From the NCBI GenBank assembly GCA_017743475.1, contig JAGHYV010000001.1:62001-126000 (forward strand): a stretch of DNA of 64,000 nucleotides, in the 5' to 3' direction. Of this stretch, positions 44,401 through 53,301 are shown piece by piece; positions within the stretch are counted from its first letter, which is position 1; the number at the start of each line of letters is the position of its first letter. This DNA is from Roseiflexus sp. (GTDB lineage Bacteria; Chloroflexota; Chloroflexia; Chloroflexales; Roseiflexaceae). Position numbers and translations under genes: made by a program. Under the pieces are notes generated by a model that was given only the letters and a program-made list of their open reading frames with translations, was not told the origin of the DNA and did no database searches.

Positions 44401-44784
44401 TTATGCCAGGCGCTGACGCAACCAGTGCTCAACTCCGCTGCGATCAAGATCGGAATTGGAAACGGATCGCACCAGCCAGAGCAATTCCGCCTCAGCCACG
44501 TCGTGATGCAGCGATGCATTGTTGAGGGTCAGGAAACGCAGCATGCAGAGCAACGCCGTTGCTTCATTGGCGCTGACAAAGGGGCGGCTCTTGATCATCA
44601 GGAACATCAGCGCTGCAGCTTTACTCGGCAGATCAGGGTACAACTCCGACTCAAAGAGCACCTGGCGCGGCGCCGTCACTACCGACATCAACCGGTCGTG
44701 ACTAGCAATTCCCAGGCGCCCGCCGTACCGCAAGACCGCATATGTATGCAGGTCCAGCACATCATCTTTCGTCAGATAGTGCAT
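44401..44784 (-). CDS. Doc/Fic-like protein with degenerate motif
   Basis: 127 residues. MHYLTKDDVLDLHTYAVLRY and YPDLPSKAAALMFLMIKSRP follow the Doc (death-on-curing) layout. The active motif, normally HPFXXGNKR, reads RPFVSANEA, so the catalytic His, Gly, Lys and Arg are lost. It probably no longer AMPylates or phosphorylates targets in the usual way. A small antitoxin-like gene lies upstream across a low-complexity tract. Confidence 0.75.
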   Translation of the reverse strand: MHYLTKDDVLDLHTYAVLRYGGRLGIASHDRLMSVVTAPRQVLFESELYPDLPSKAAALMFLMIKSRPFVSANEATALLCMLRFLTLNNASLHHDVAEAELLWLVRSVSNSDLDRSGVEHWLRQRLA

Positions 44785-44847
44785 CACTCCACACGTACTA
44801 CCTGTAGAAATATCTCCCAAAACGTGCAGGATTCCGAATCCCTGCTT

Positions 44848-44901
44848 TCTATCTCTCGGTTCCTGGTTCCAGGTTCCCGGTTCTTAGTTCTCGGTTCTCA
44901 G
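44848..44901. repeat. Low-complexity GGTTCC tract
   Basis: Units such as CTCGGTTCCTGGTTCCAGG form the complementary-strand version of the tract at 15415-15476. It separates the Doc-like gene from its presumed antitoxin gene. Confidence 0.7.
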
Positions 44902-44905
44902 ACCC

Positions 44906-45142
44906 TCACAGTCCTGCCAGTTCACGGAACATTTTATCGTACTGATCGCTCACACCACGCGCCCATTCGCGCAACTGCGGACTCATTGGGCGACGCAGCA
45001 GCACCTCGTTCTCGGTGAAGATCAGTTCAACCAGTTCCTCATCGCCGAGTCCGACAGCACGCAGCCATCCCTGGACCGTTTCTGGCAGGTTCTCTCGTTC
45101 GATAGTAAACGATCGTGGCAATGCTTCCTCCCCATTTTCCAT
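44906..45142 (-). CDS. Putative antitoxin of the Doc-like pair
   Basis: 78 residues. SFTIERENLPETVQGWLRAV followed by GDEELVELIFTENEVLLRRP loosely recalls swapped-hairpin AbrB-like antitoxin domains, with an acidic helical tail. No exact family is certain. ATG 45142 is chosen over GTG 45178. Position upstream of the Doc-like gene, same strand, supports a toxin-antitoxin origin. Confidence 0.5.
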   Translation of the reverse strand: MENGEEALPRSFTIERENLPETVQGWLRAVGLGDEELVELIFTENEVLLRRPMSPQLREWARGVSDQYDKMFRELAGL

Positions 45143-45188
45143 ACTGTGCACAACTTTCTTCTGTCCGCCGTGCAGCACCGGTCATCCT

Positions 45189-46658
45189 TCAATCACGCGG
45201 ACGCAGGTGTGGGAACAGGATGACTTCGCGGATGCTCGGTTGATCGGTAAACAGCATCACTGTCCGGTCGATACCGATACCTAAGCCGCCAGTTGGCGGC
45301 ATACCATACATTAGCGCATTGAGGAAATCAACGTCCATCTGTTGCGCTTCATCGTCGCCAGCATTGTACGCGCGCCCCTGTTCCAGAAAACGCTGCTCCT
45401 GGTCAAGCGGATCGTTCAATTCGGTAAATGCATTGCCGATCTCCATGCCGGCCACGATCGGCTCGAAGCGTTCAACTAGCAGCGGTTGATCGGGACGACG
45501 TTTCGCCAGCGGCGATAGCGCAACTGGATGATCGATAACGAATGTTGGCTGGATCAATTCCGGTTGCACATAGACGCTAAAGATCTCGTCAACCTGTTTG
45601 CCCCAACTGGGCTTCAGATCGACTTTCAGCCCGGCTGCGCGGATCGCTCGATGCAATGGTTCGAGTTCGGTGAGTTTGAGGATGTCGATGCCGGTGCGCG
45701 CGGCGATCGCCGCCGGGATCGACACACGCTGCCACGCAGAACCAAAATCGATAGTGTGACCTTGAAAAACAATGGTTGTGCTGCCAGCAACTTCCAGCGC
45801 CAGGGTCCGGTACAGGTCTTCGACCAGGCGCATCATATCGTTGTAATCGGCATACGCCTGGTAACATTCCATCATCGTGAACTCAGGGTTGTGAGTACGA
45901 TCAACCCCTTCGTTACGAAAAACCTTGCTGATTTCATAGACGCGCTCAAAGCCGCCGACAATCAGGCGCTTCAGGTAGAGTTCAACGGCGATGCGCAGAT
46001 AGAGATCCTGCTTCAACTGGTTATGGTGCGTGATGAAAGGGCGGGCAGAAGCGCCGCCATAGATAGGTTGCAGAGTTGGCGTCTCTACCTCGAGAAAGCC
46101 GCGTTCGTCGAGGAAGCGCCGCATTGTGCTGACGATCTTCGCGCGTGTGCGAAACACATCGCGCACTTCGGGGTTGACAATCAGGTCGAGGTAGCGTTGA
46201 CGATGCCGCTCTTCGATGTCCGAAAGACCGTGCCACTTTTCCGGCGGCGGGTTGAGCGATTTTGCCAGCACTCTTAGGCGCTCGACGAACACCGAAGGCT
46301 CGCCGCGCTGCGTGCGGCGCAATGTTCCCGTGGCTTCTACAATGTCAAACGTATCGAGATCATCACGAAACCGGTCGAACCATTCGTCACCAATGTCGCC
46401 GCGACTGAGCCAGATTTGGATGCGGCCCGACTCGTCTTCGATGTGGGCGAATGCCAGTTTGCCCAGAATCCGACGGGCTCCCACAATTCTCCCGGCAACA
46501 GTGACCCGTTCTCCACATTCCATCAACTGGTCGAAACTGGCAAGCACGAGGCCAATCGTGTGGGTGCGCCGGGTACGCGGCGGATACGGGTCGATGCCGG
46601 CTGCGCGCAGTCGCTCCAGTTTTGCCAGGCGCTGTTGTTGAAGTTCGTTGAGTTCCAT
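45189..46658 (-). CDS. lysS: Lysyl-tRNA synthetase, class II
   Basis: 489 residues. An N-terminal OB anticodon domain ([19 protein letters not shown]) is followed by the class II core: motif 1 around [11 protein letters not shown], motif 2 [20 protein letters not shown], and motif 3 [13 protein letters not shown]. It charges tRNA-Lys. It lies downstream of greA with a strong hairpin in between, which may reduce read-through from greA. Confidence 0.95.
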   Translation of the reverse strand: MELNELQQQRLAKLERLRAAGIDPYPPRTRRTHTIGLVLASFDQLMECGERVTVAGRIVGARRILGKLAFAHIEDESGRIQIWLSRGDIGDEWFDRFRDDLDTFDIVEATGTLRRTQRGEPSVFVERLRVLAKSLNPPPEKWHGLSDIEERHRQRYLDLIVNPEVRDVFRTRAKIVSTMRRFLDERGFLEVETPTLQPIYGGASARPFITHHNQLKQDLYLRIAVELYLKRLIVGGFERVYEISKVFRNEGVDRTHNPEFTMMECYQAYADYNDMMRLVEDLYRTLALEVAGSTTIVFQGHTIDFGSAWQRVSIPAAIAARTGIDILKLTELEPLHRAIRAAGLKVDLKPSWGKQVDEIFSVYVQPELIQPTFVIDHPVALSPLAKRRPDQPLLVERFEPIVAGMEIGNAFTELNDPLDQEQRFLEQGRAYNAGDDEAQQMDVDFLNALMYGMPPTGGLGIGIDRTVMLFTDQPSIREVILFPHLRPRD

Positions 46659-46756
46659 AGCGCCTATGATACGCGATTATGGTTAAAACGCAAACAGGGC
46701 GAGCAATGTTTCCCTGCCTGCGATTGATATGGGACAGAGAACCCGCCTCGGCAAAA

Positions 46757-46797
46757 CGCGCGTGGACATCACCGCTTCCGGGTGATATCCACGCGCG
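46757..46797 (-). terminator. Strong hairpin between greA and lysS
   Basis: CGCGCGTGGACATCACC at 46757-46773 pairs with GGTGATATCCACGCGCG at 46781-46797 (16 of 17 positions). No T run is evident on the transcribed side. It could end the greA transcript or act as an mRNA processing site. Confidence 0.6.
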
Positions 46798-46826
46798 GTC
46801 GGTGCATGGAACTGCATAACGTCGAG

Positions 46827-47300
46827 CTACTTGATATCGACGATGGTAAGTCTCATGGTGCCAGAAGGGGTCTCTACTGTTACTTTCTGACGCGGGCGTT
46901 TGCCAAGAAGCGCCGAACCAATCGGCGACTCATTCGATATCTTGCCTTCGCTCGGTTTGGCTTCAGTACTACCGACAATCGTCCAGGTTTCTTCGCCATC
47001 TTCGCCGTCGATACGTACTGTGACGCGCGAACCAATGCGAACCTCGTGATTGTCGCCGTTCTCTTCGTCGATTATCTGAGCACGGGCGAGAATGCTCTTG
47101 ATCTCGCGGATACGACCTTCGAGATGAGCCTGCTGGTTTTTGGCATCCTCGTATTCGCCGCTTTCGGAGATGTCGCCAAGTTCTTTTGCGGCGTTGATAC
47201 GCTCGGCAATCTCTTTGCGGCCTTTGGTGATAAGCTCTTCCAACTCGGCTTCGAGCTTGGCGCGCCCATCACGAGTGAGGTATGCTGGTTTGTCGCTCAT
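46827..47300 (-). CDS. greA: Transcription elongation factor GreA
   Basis: 157 residues. The coiled-coil N terminus holds the acidic tip ELGDISESGEYEDAKNQQ with the two acidic residues that reach the polymerase active site. The C-terminal FKBP-like domain (SNESPIGSALLGKR) is complete. It rescues backtracked RNA polymerase. GAAGAAGG lies upstream of ATG 47300. Confidence 0.95.
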   Translation of the reverse strand: MSDKPAYLTRDGRAKLEAELEELITKGRKEIAERINAAKELGDISESGEYEDAKNQQAHLEGRIREIKSILARAQIIDEENGDNHEVRIGSRVTVRIDGEDGEETWTIVGSTEAKPSEGKISNESPIGSALLGKRPRQKVTVETPSGTMRLTIVDIK

Positions 47301-47553
47301 CGTTCGTGCCTTCTTCCAATTTCCTAAATGAGTCCGCTTACGTCGCGGCTTCCGCCGCTATCACGGAGCGGCATGTCCGGTACTGCGGGGCATAACCCGT
47401 GTATTCTCGCACATGCTCTGCGGCGATGCACAAGTGTATAACACAGCAAACCTAACGCACAAGTGTGCCCGGTTGCTTCATTGCCTGTTCTCCTGGCGGG
47501 GGAGATACCAGGGTGTGTGGTCACTTGTTGCATCGTGTGCGTAAATGAAACGA

Positions 47554-47622
47554 CTGAGAGTACACTCTCAGCCTGACTGTCGGGTTTACCCCAACCCAAC
47601 GTTATCTATTGCATAACGTTGG
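47554..47622. repeat. Two palindromes in the greA-polX divergent gap
   Basis: CTGAGAGT-AC-ACTCTCAG at 47554-47571 and CCAACGTTAT with ATAACGTTGG at 47596-47622 (7-base loop). They lie between two divergent genes and may be operators or hairpins. The rest of 47301-47745 is gene-free. Confidence 0.45.
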
Positions 47623-47723
47623 CGATTCGTATTATATGCGATTGCACACCGTTTGTAAAGCCTGTTCAATGATTACTGGCAGAACATGCGGGAACGCTGC
47701 GTGATGTGATAAACCTGGCATGC

Positions 47724-47729
47724 TATAAT
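47724..47729 (+). promoter_or_regulatory. Candidate -10 element for polX
   Basis: Perfect TATAAT, without a clear -35. Transcription would start near 47736, so translation should begin at ATG 47746 or 47749 and not at the ATG inside the element. Confidence 0.45.
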
Positions 47730-47745
47730 GCAGCCCGAGACCCGT

Positions 47746-49488
47746 ATGATGTCACGCCTGACGAACCACGAAGTCGCTGAGATGTTCAGCGCTATTGCCG
47801 ACCTGATGGAAATCCTGGACGAGGATCGGTTCCGCGTTCAGGCGTATCGTCGCGCCAGTGACGCTATCCGCGATCTGCTGGCGCCACTTGCAACGTACCG
47901 CGACCGCGGTGAACTGGAGACAATTCCCGGAGTTGGTAAGGCGATTGCCAGGAAGATTGGCGAACTGCTCGACACGGGTGAGTTGCAGTACTACAACCGC
48001 CTTCAAGAGAAGGTGCCGCCTGGTGTGCGCGAGTTGTTGCGCGTCCCCGGCATTGGTCCGCGCACTGCCGGGCGTCTTTACCGCGAACTCGGGATTACCA
48101 GCCTGGCGGAACTGAAACGTGCTGCTGAGGAAGGACGCCTAGCGACGCTTAAGGGTTTCGGCACAAAAATGATCGAAGGCATTCTCCAGGGTATCAGCAT
48201 TGCAGAGCGACAAGAGCGACGGATGCCACTGGCACAGGCGCTCGAAACCGTTCAGGAATTGATTCTGGCGCTGCGCACCGCTGCCCCCGCATTGCACCAG
48301 GCAACATACGCCGGAAGTTTGCGCCGTGGACGACCGACCGTCGGTGATCTCGACATCCTGGTAGCCGCCGATGATGCTCCTGCCGTCGTCCGTGCCTTTA
48401 CAACGCTGCCACTCGTGGCGCGGGTCGAGTCGGCGGGTGACGAAAAAGCCAGCATTCTACTCCATAACGGCACACAAGCTGATCTGATCGCTGTGCCCCC
48501 GGCGCTCTGGGGATCGGCGTTGCACCACTTTACTGGCAGCAAGGCGCACAATATCCGCTTTCGCGAACTGGCGCTGGCGCGTGGTTTGAGTTTCAGCGAG
48601 CATGGATTCCGCCGCGCCGATGGAACTATGTTGACCTGCGCTACTGAAGAAGAGGTGTATGCCGCCATCGATCTTCCCTGGATTCCGCCGGAACTGCGCG
48701 AGGACGAGGGAGAGTTCGAAGCGGCGCGCGCCGGTACACTGCCGCGCCTGGTCGAACTGAGTGACATTCGTGCCGATCTTCACATGCACACTACCTGGAG
48801 CGATGGATGCGCCGATGTTCGTACCATGGCGGAAGCAGCGCGCGCCCGTGGCTATTCCCACATTGCTATAACCGACCATAGCGCGTATATCGGTCTGACC
48901 CACGGATTGGATGCGGAACGGTTACACGCGCAACGTCGGGAGATCGCAGCGCTGAATGCAGCGTATGCCGCGCAAGGCATTCCATTTCGCATTCTGTGTG
49001 GCGTCGAGGTCGATATTACGCCCGAAGGATCTCTGGCGCTTCCCGACGATGTACTGGCAGAACTCGATATCGTTGTGGCATCGGCGCACATCCAGTTGCG
49101 TCAGTCGTCCGAGGTCGCCACCGAACGCTTGCTGCGCGCAGTGCGCAATCCGCACGTCGATATAATCGGGCATCCGGTGGGACGGATGCTCGGATCGCGG
49201 GAGGGAGCGCCGGTCGATATCGATGCCCTGGCGCGCGCGGCAGCCGAACACGGGGTGCTGCTCGAAGTGAACAGTGGACCAACCCGCCTCGACCTGGAGG
49301 GTCCGGCGGTCCGGCGCGCACTGGAACTGGGTGCGACCATTGCAATCAACAGCGATGCGCACCATCCCGACAATCTGGACTGGATCCGGTTTGGGGTCAT
49401 CACCGCACGGCGGGGTTGGGCAGGCGCTGCGCAGGTAGCGAACACCTGGAGTTTCGAGGCGCTTCAGGAGTGGTTGCGCCGACGTTGA
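47746..49488 (+). CDS. polX: DNA polymerase X with C-terminal PHP domain
   Basis: 580 residues. The N-terminal 8-kDa and helix-hairpin-helix parts (IPGVGKAIARKIGELL, VPGIGPRTAGRLYREL) lead to the palm with GSLRRGRPTVGDLDILV carrying catalytic Asp residues. The C-terminal PHP domain (DLHMHTTWSDG, AITDHSAYIG, NSDAHHPDN) is a metal-dependent 3'-5' exonuclease/endonuclease. It acts in gap filling and repair. Start set by the TATAAT position. Confidence 0.95.
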   Translation: MMSRLTNHEVAEMFSAIADLMEILDEDRFRVQAYRRASDAIRDLLAPLATYRDRGELETIPGVGKAIARKIGELLDTGELQYYNRLQEKVPPGVRELLRVPGIGPRTAGRLYRELGITSLAELKRAAEEGRLATLKGFGTKMIEGILQGISIAERQERRMPLAQALETVQELILALRTAAPALHQATYAGSLRRGRPTVGDLDILVAADDAPAVVRAFTTLPLVARVESAGDEKASILLHNGTQADLIAVPPALWGSALHHFTGSKAHNIRFRELALARGLSFSEHGFRRADGTMLTCATEEEVYAAIDLPWIPPELREDEGEFEAARAGTLPRLVELSDIRADLHMHTTWSDGCADVRTMAEAARARGYSHIAITDHSAYIGLTHGLDAERLHAQRREIAALNAAYAAQGIPFRILCGVEVDITPEGSLALPDDVLAELDIVVASAHIQLRQSSEVATERLLRAVRNPHVDIIGHPVGRMLGSREGAPVDIDALARAAAEHGVLLEVNSGPTRLDLEGPAVRRALELGATIAINSDAHHPDNLDWIRFGVITARRGWAGAAQVANTWSFEALQEWLRRR

Positions 49489-49518
49489 GCGTTGTTCTGT
49501 TTATCGGGAGGAGGAAGC

Positions 49519-49935
49519 ATGCCATCCGTCTTTTCACGCATTGTGAGTGGTGAATTGCCGTCAGCCAAAGTGTACGAGGATGACGAGACACTGGCGTTTA
49601 TGGATATTAATCCCGCCAGTCGGGGGCATACGCTGGTGATTTGTAAGGAAGAGCACCCCGATATTTTTACTACGCCCCCTCATCTGGTTGCAGCCGTCGC
49701 GCGGACGGCGCAGAAAGTGGCGCTGGCGCTCCGCGACGCGCTCGATATTGACGGACTGAATATCGTTCAGAATAACGGCGCGGCAGCCGGGCAGGTGGTA
49801 TTCCATTACCATGTGCACCTGATACCGCGCTGGAAGGGTGACCACGTGCTGCGACCCTGGACGCCGCACCCGGCTGATCCGTCTGAATTGCGCACAATAG
49901 CAGAACGGATCCGGGCAGCAATAAAGGAAGATTGA
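49519..49935 (+). CDS. HIT-family hydrolase
   Basis: 138 residues. The histidine triad HYHVHLIPR is near the C terminus with FHYHVH, and the N-terminal SVFSRIVSGELPSAKVYEDD is typical of the Hint/HinT group. It hydrolyses nucleoside phosphoramidates or aminoacyl adenylates. GGGAGGAGG precedes ATG 49519. It follows polX after 30 bases and is probably co-transcribed. Confidence 0.9.
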   Translation: MPSVFSRIVSGELPSAKVYEDDETLAFMDINPASRGHTLVICKEEHPDIFTTPPHLVAAVARTAQKVALALRDALDIDGLNIVQNNGAAAGQVVFHYHVHLIPRWKGDHVLRPWTPHPADPSELRTIAERIRAAIKED

Positions 49936-50049
49936 AGATTCAGCGTTACCCTGAACGGCGAGATTGGTTCGATGGCGGTGCGTAGGTGAAGGGTCGGCGC
50001 CTGAAGTTGCCCGAACAAAGACGACTGCTTTTGCGCAAACTAGATTCCA

Positions 50050-50867
50050 ATGCTAGAGATCGATATCCAGCGGTTGCAACACCAGATTGAAACAGTCGTT
50101 CACACGCAACCTGACGTGCGCCTTGTCTACCTCTTCGGGTCGCAGGTGAGCGGGGTGACCGGTCCGCTTAGCGATATCGATCTGGCAGTGTTGCTGGCGC
50201 ACGAGGCGTCAGCAATGCACGTCTTCGCGCAGTTGGAACATCTCTTTTCTCTGGCGCTGGAAGGGCAGGCTGTGGACGTTGTCATCCTCAACCAAGCGCC
50301 AATCGAATTGGCATATGCGGTCATTGCTGAGGGCAGGATCATCTACCAGCGTTCAATTGCCGAACGGGTCGAGTATGAAGCAAAGGTTATGAGTCGCTAC
50401 AGGGATTTTCTGCCCTTCCTGCGTGCGCAACGTCAGGACATTGTGAAGGGAGCGGGCAATGAGCGTCGAGTTCAGCGTATCGAGAGGCGCTTAGACGAAC
50501 TCAGCGAGTGCTTGGCGCGTCTGGCGCCGCTCCGCGTCCGACCGAAGACTGAGTTTATGAGCGATCCGTATCTGCGCGGCATCGTGGAGCGTAATCTGGA
50601 AGTGGCGGCGCAGTGCTGCATCGACATCTGCCACCGGATTATCACGCTGGAAGGTGCCCAGAAACCTACTATGAAGCGATTCTGCGTATGGGAGAACTGG
50701 GCGTGTTGCCGCCGGACTTCGCCGGACGCCTTGCTCCAATTGCCGGTCTGCGGAATATTCTGATCCATAAATATCTGACGGTAGATTGGGACGAGGTGTA
50801 CACAAACCTGGCGAAACTGGATGACCTGTCGCATTTTGCTAACCTGATCCGCAGGTGGTTTGGATGA
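50050..50867 (+). pseudogene. MntA-HepT module fused into one frame and frameshifted
   Basis: Residues 1-115 are a nucleotidyltransferase (FGSQVSGVTGPLSDIDLAVL). At about residue 138 (NERRVQRIERR) the frame passes without a stop into a DUF86/HEPN (HepT) sequence (LDELSECLARLAPLR, YLRGIVERNLEVAAQCCI). Near 50665-50672 coding shifts frame, and the rest continues in another frame as ILRMGELGVLPPDFAGRLAP and GLRNILIHKYLTVDWDEVY. This contains the RX4HXY motif, where the Tyr is AMPylated in HepT. Normally MntA and HepT are separate genes. The join probably arose by deletion between RVQR-like sequences. Confidence 0.75.
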
Positions 50868-50896
50868 TCGCCGCTCAATCAGCCCATGAATGCGTT

Positions 50897-51041
50897 CACT
50901 GCAAAAAAGGGTATTTCCCTGCAGAGGCGCAGCGTTCGCGGAGGAAAATTCTCTGTCGCGTCACTCAGACGCATGCTTTGCCGTTTTCGTTATTTAGGGT
51001 TCTCTGTGCCCTCAGCGTCTCAGTGGTGCGTTTTTGCAGCG
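50897..51041. repeat. Repeat family R3 copy
   Basis: CACTGCAAAAA on the left and TTTTTGCAG on the right, with GAGGCGCAG and CAGCGTCTCAGTGGTG arms. The gap 50868-51434 holds this copy plus R1 and R2 fragments and no gene. Confidence 0.7.
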
Positions 51042-51161
51042 CATTGTATCCGCCTTGCCTTGAGCACGCGCGTTTTGGCAGACGGGAAGCTCTGCCCTGA
51101 TCTACAGAAGCGCTTCGGGTTGTTGCCAGGCGTAGATAGTTTTATGAAGATTGAGAGTTAT

Positions 51162-51246
51162 AGCAGTTCTCATATACGTTGACCCCTATTCGGGTCTGCC
51201 ATGTCGCACGAGGCGCCCGCTTTCGGTGGAGTGTAGACCGAAATTA
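51162..51246 (+). repeat. Repeat family R1, left-half copy joined to R2
   Basis: TAGCAGTTCTCATATACGTT and later GGAGTGTAGACCGAAATTA match the full R1 copy. It is cut by an R2 unit, the same junction type as at 15560. Confidence 0.65.
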
Positions 51247-51405
51247 TGGAGATTGAGGATTGAGTCCGCTTTGCGCCTCTTGCCGTCGGGCTCATGGAGA
51301 TTGAGAATTGAATCCGGTATACGCCCTTGCCGTGGGGCTAAAGCCCTTGGCTATGGAATGCGAAGCCCGCCTGCGCGGGCTACGGCGGATTACGTATTCA
51401 AAGAC
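51246..51405 (+). repeat. Repeat family R2 copy
   Basis: GGAGATTGAGGATTGAGTCC, GCCCTTGGCTATGG and GCCCGCCTGCGCGGGC, ending in TTCAAAGACGAT, as in the other R2 copies. Confidence 0.75.
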
Positions 51406-51434
51406 GATTCAAACAAGAGGTGCGGAGGTTGCTC

Positions 51435-51635
51435 ATGATGAACAACGACACCGGTACGACGCAATCAAACGTGACCGAGGAATTGACCGACAATGGCATG
51501 AGCGCGCGGCGCAAAGCCCTTTCGGCGATTTTGCTGCTCGTGCTGTTGCTGCTGATCCTGCTGCTGTTCGCCGCAGCTGTCGAGCGGACCGATATTATCA
51601 ATTTCACATCTGCGCGCCTTGCGCCGCTTACGTGA
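51435..51635 (+). CDS. Small single-pass membrane protein
   Basis: 66 residues. A polar N terminus is followed by one hydrophobic helix (LSAILLLVLLLLILLLFAAA) and a short tail. No family was recognised. GGAGG at 51424-51428 supports ATG 51435. The next gene starts at the base after its stop, so they are co-translated. Confidence 0.6.
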   Translation: MMNNDTGTTQSNVTEELTDNGMSARRKALSAILLLVLLLLILLLFAAAVERTDIINFTSARLAPLT

Positions 51636-52058
51636 GTGGAAGACGACGTTCACACGCTTGCCGCCGAGCAGGGGCTTGATCTCGAAACCCTGCGCGCCGC
51701 ATTGACTGCCCTGCGCATGCACGCGGGAGGCGATGCATTTTATGTCTTCTGGACGCCTCGCGGGAGTGCTTCTTCGACGCCGACGAACAAACGCGCTCGT
51801 GTATTGCTTGCTTTTCCTTCTCCCGACGCCGCATTGGGTTTTGCGCAACGCAACCGGTTGACCCAACCACCAACCGTGCCGCGTCTGCGTCGCCTCTTGC
51901 TGGTGCAACTGTTGCGCGCTGCGTTGCGTGAACCGGCGATCACGGCGTTGCACCTGGTGTTCGACGCCGATGATCTGCAGACGTATCCTCCGGGGCATCT
52001 TCCCCCCGGTTTGCACCTGACCCGTGATGATCTGCTGCGCCTGGTCGGGGGACGATAA
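51636..52058 (+). CDS. Uncharacterised protein following the small membrane protein
   Basis: 140 residues, soluble, starting at GTG 51636. ALRMHAGGDAFYVFWTPRG and RVLLAFPSPDAALGFAQRN suggest a compact alpha/beta domain, and the end ALHLVFDADDLQTYPPGHLP is regular. No family was recognised. Its frame is well kept, so it is probably real. A partner role with the small membrane protein is inferred from position. Confidence 0.6.
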   Translation: MEDDVHTLAAEQGLDLETLRAALTALRMHAGGDAFYVFWTPRGSASSTPTNKRARVLLAFPSPDAALGFAQRNRLTQPPTVPRLRRLLLVQLLRAALREPAITALHLVFDADDLQTYPPGHLPPGLHLTRDDLLRLVGGR

Positions 52059-52545
52059 TCTTGTGGTTCAATGTCACAGCACCCGAAGCCGCGAAATGTG
52101 CACAATTCGCTGCTGCATATCCGCTGGCGGCAGGCCGCAAGCACCTGAAGAATGCGCTCACCAGAGTCTTCTCGCTCGTAAGTGCCCTTTTCTCTTCTGG
52201 CAACGTGCGAAGGGCAGCGCTGCTAACAGTTCTCACGGAGGTAGTGCCACGTTAGGTTGAATTTTACACTTTTTGCGACTTGTCTTTTACGCGCAAACAC
52301 GGGTTTGGTCTGGTGTAAAATTCGCCCTAACACGATACTGGTTGACGCCCACCGACACCTCTAGCGTGATCGCGGTTGCCAGACCAACATAACATCATCG
52401 CCAGGAAGAGCCGACGGTCGCTCGCCGCATAATAGCCGCTTTTGTCGTGATTGACACGCTGATGGAACAACTGAGGCATTGCAGTGATGTGTGGGCGCGG
52501 GTCCCCGACTCGGAGATCCTGACGATTGCGGTCGTCGCCGCTGGA

Positions 52546-52636
52546 GAAGAGAAGTGAGCGAAGAGGAAAGAGGAGTGAGAGTCGCTCGTCACGCACGTCC
52601 GTCTCGCTTCTCTTTTCTCTTCCCTCACTTCTTGTC
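52546..52636. repeat. Purine-rich inverted repeat R6 inside the transposase remnant
   Basis: AAGTGAGCGAAGAGGAAAGA on the left pairs with CTCTTTTCTCTTCCCTCACT on the right, about 24 of 28 positions. One arm recurs at 37908-37950. Confidence 0.6.
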
Positions 52637-52756
52637 GTGCACGGGCGTCGCTGTCGGTCCGAGCGAATCGGCGTCGCGCGCTTCAATCGTCGCTTGCATC
52701 AGCTCACCGATTGGATGGCCTGGATTCCGGAGGTGTTGGGGGAGGTGTTCAGGTCA

Positions 52757-52777
52757 GGGCGCAGCGGTGCTGCGCCC
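52757..52777. repeat. GC-rich hairpin related to the one after dnaE
   Basis: GGGCGCAGC and GCTGCGCCC with a 3-base loop, the same stem as at 35358-35378, inserted in the transposase remnant. Confidence 0.6.
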
Positions 52778-53301
52778 ATACGTCATCATCGCTAGCCTTC
52801 CCCTGCCGGTGTGCCGCCGGGTACGCGCCCAACCCCGCCGGAAGGCGCGCAGACGCGAATGCTGCGGGTATTGTGCGGCGAAATGGGAGAAGTTCTTTGG
52901 GTAGCGTTTGCATCTGGTCTGCCGACCAGATGGCGTGCCCGTGCGCGTTCAGATGCTGCCCGCAGGGGTGCACGACCATACGCCCGTGCACGCATTGGCG
53001 TATGGTCTGCCTGCTGGGACGCGGCTGTCGGGCGTCCGTAGTCCGTAACGGCGAATAATTATTCGCCGCAACAGCGCCGCTGATGCGGCGAACATCCTGG
53101 CGGAAACGGGAGTGCGACTGACCCCGGTGCGCCGGGCGAAGATGCGTCCGCACGTCTGGTGTATGGACGCCATCGAAGTGCGCGCGTATCGTCATACGAT
53201 TGAGACGGTCAACAGTCAACTGGAGAAGATGGGTATTAAGCGGTTCTATGCACGCACGAATGCCGGGTTTGCACTGAAGGTGCATGCAACGCTCATTGCG
53301 C

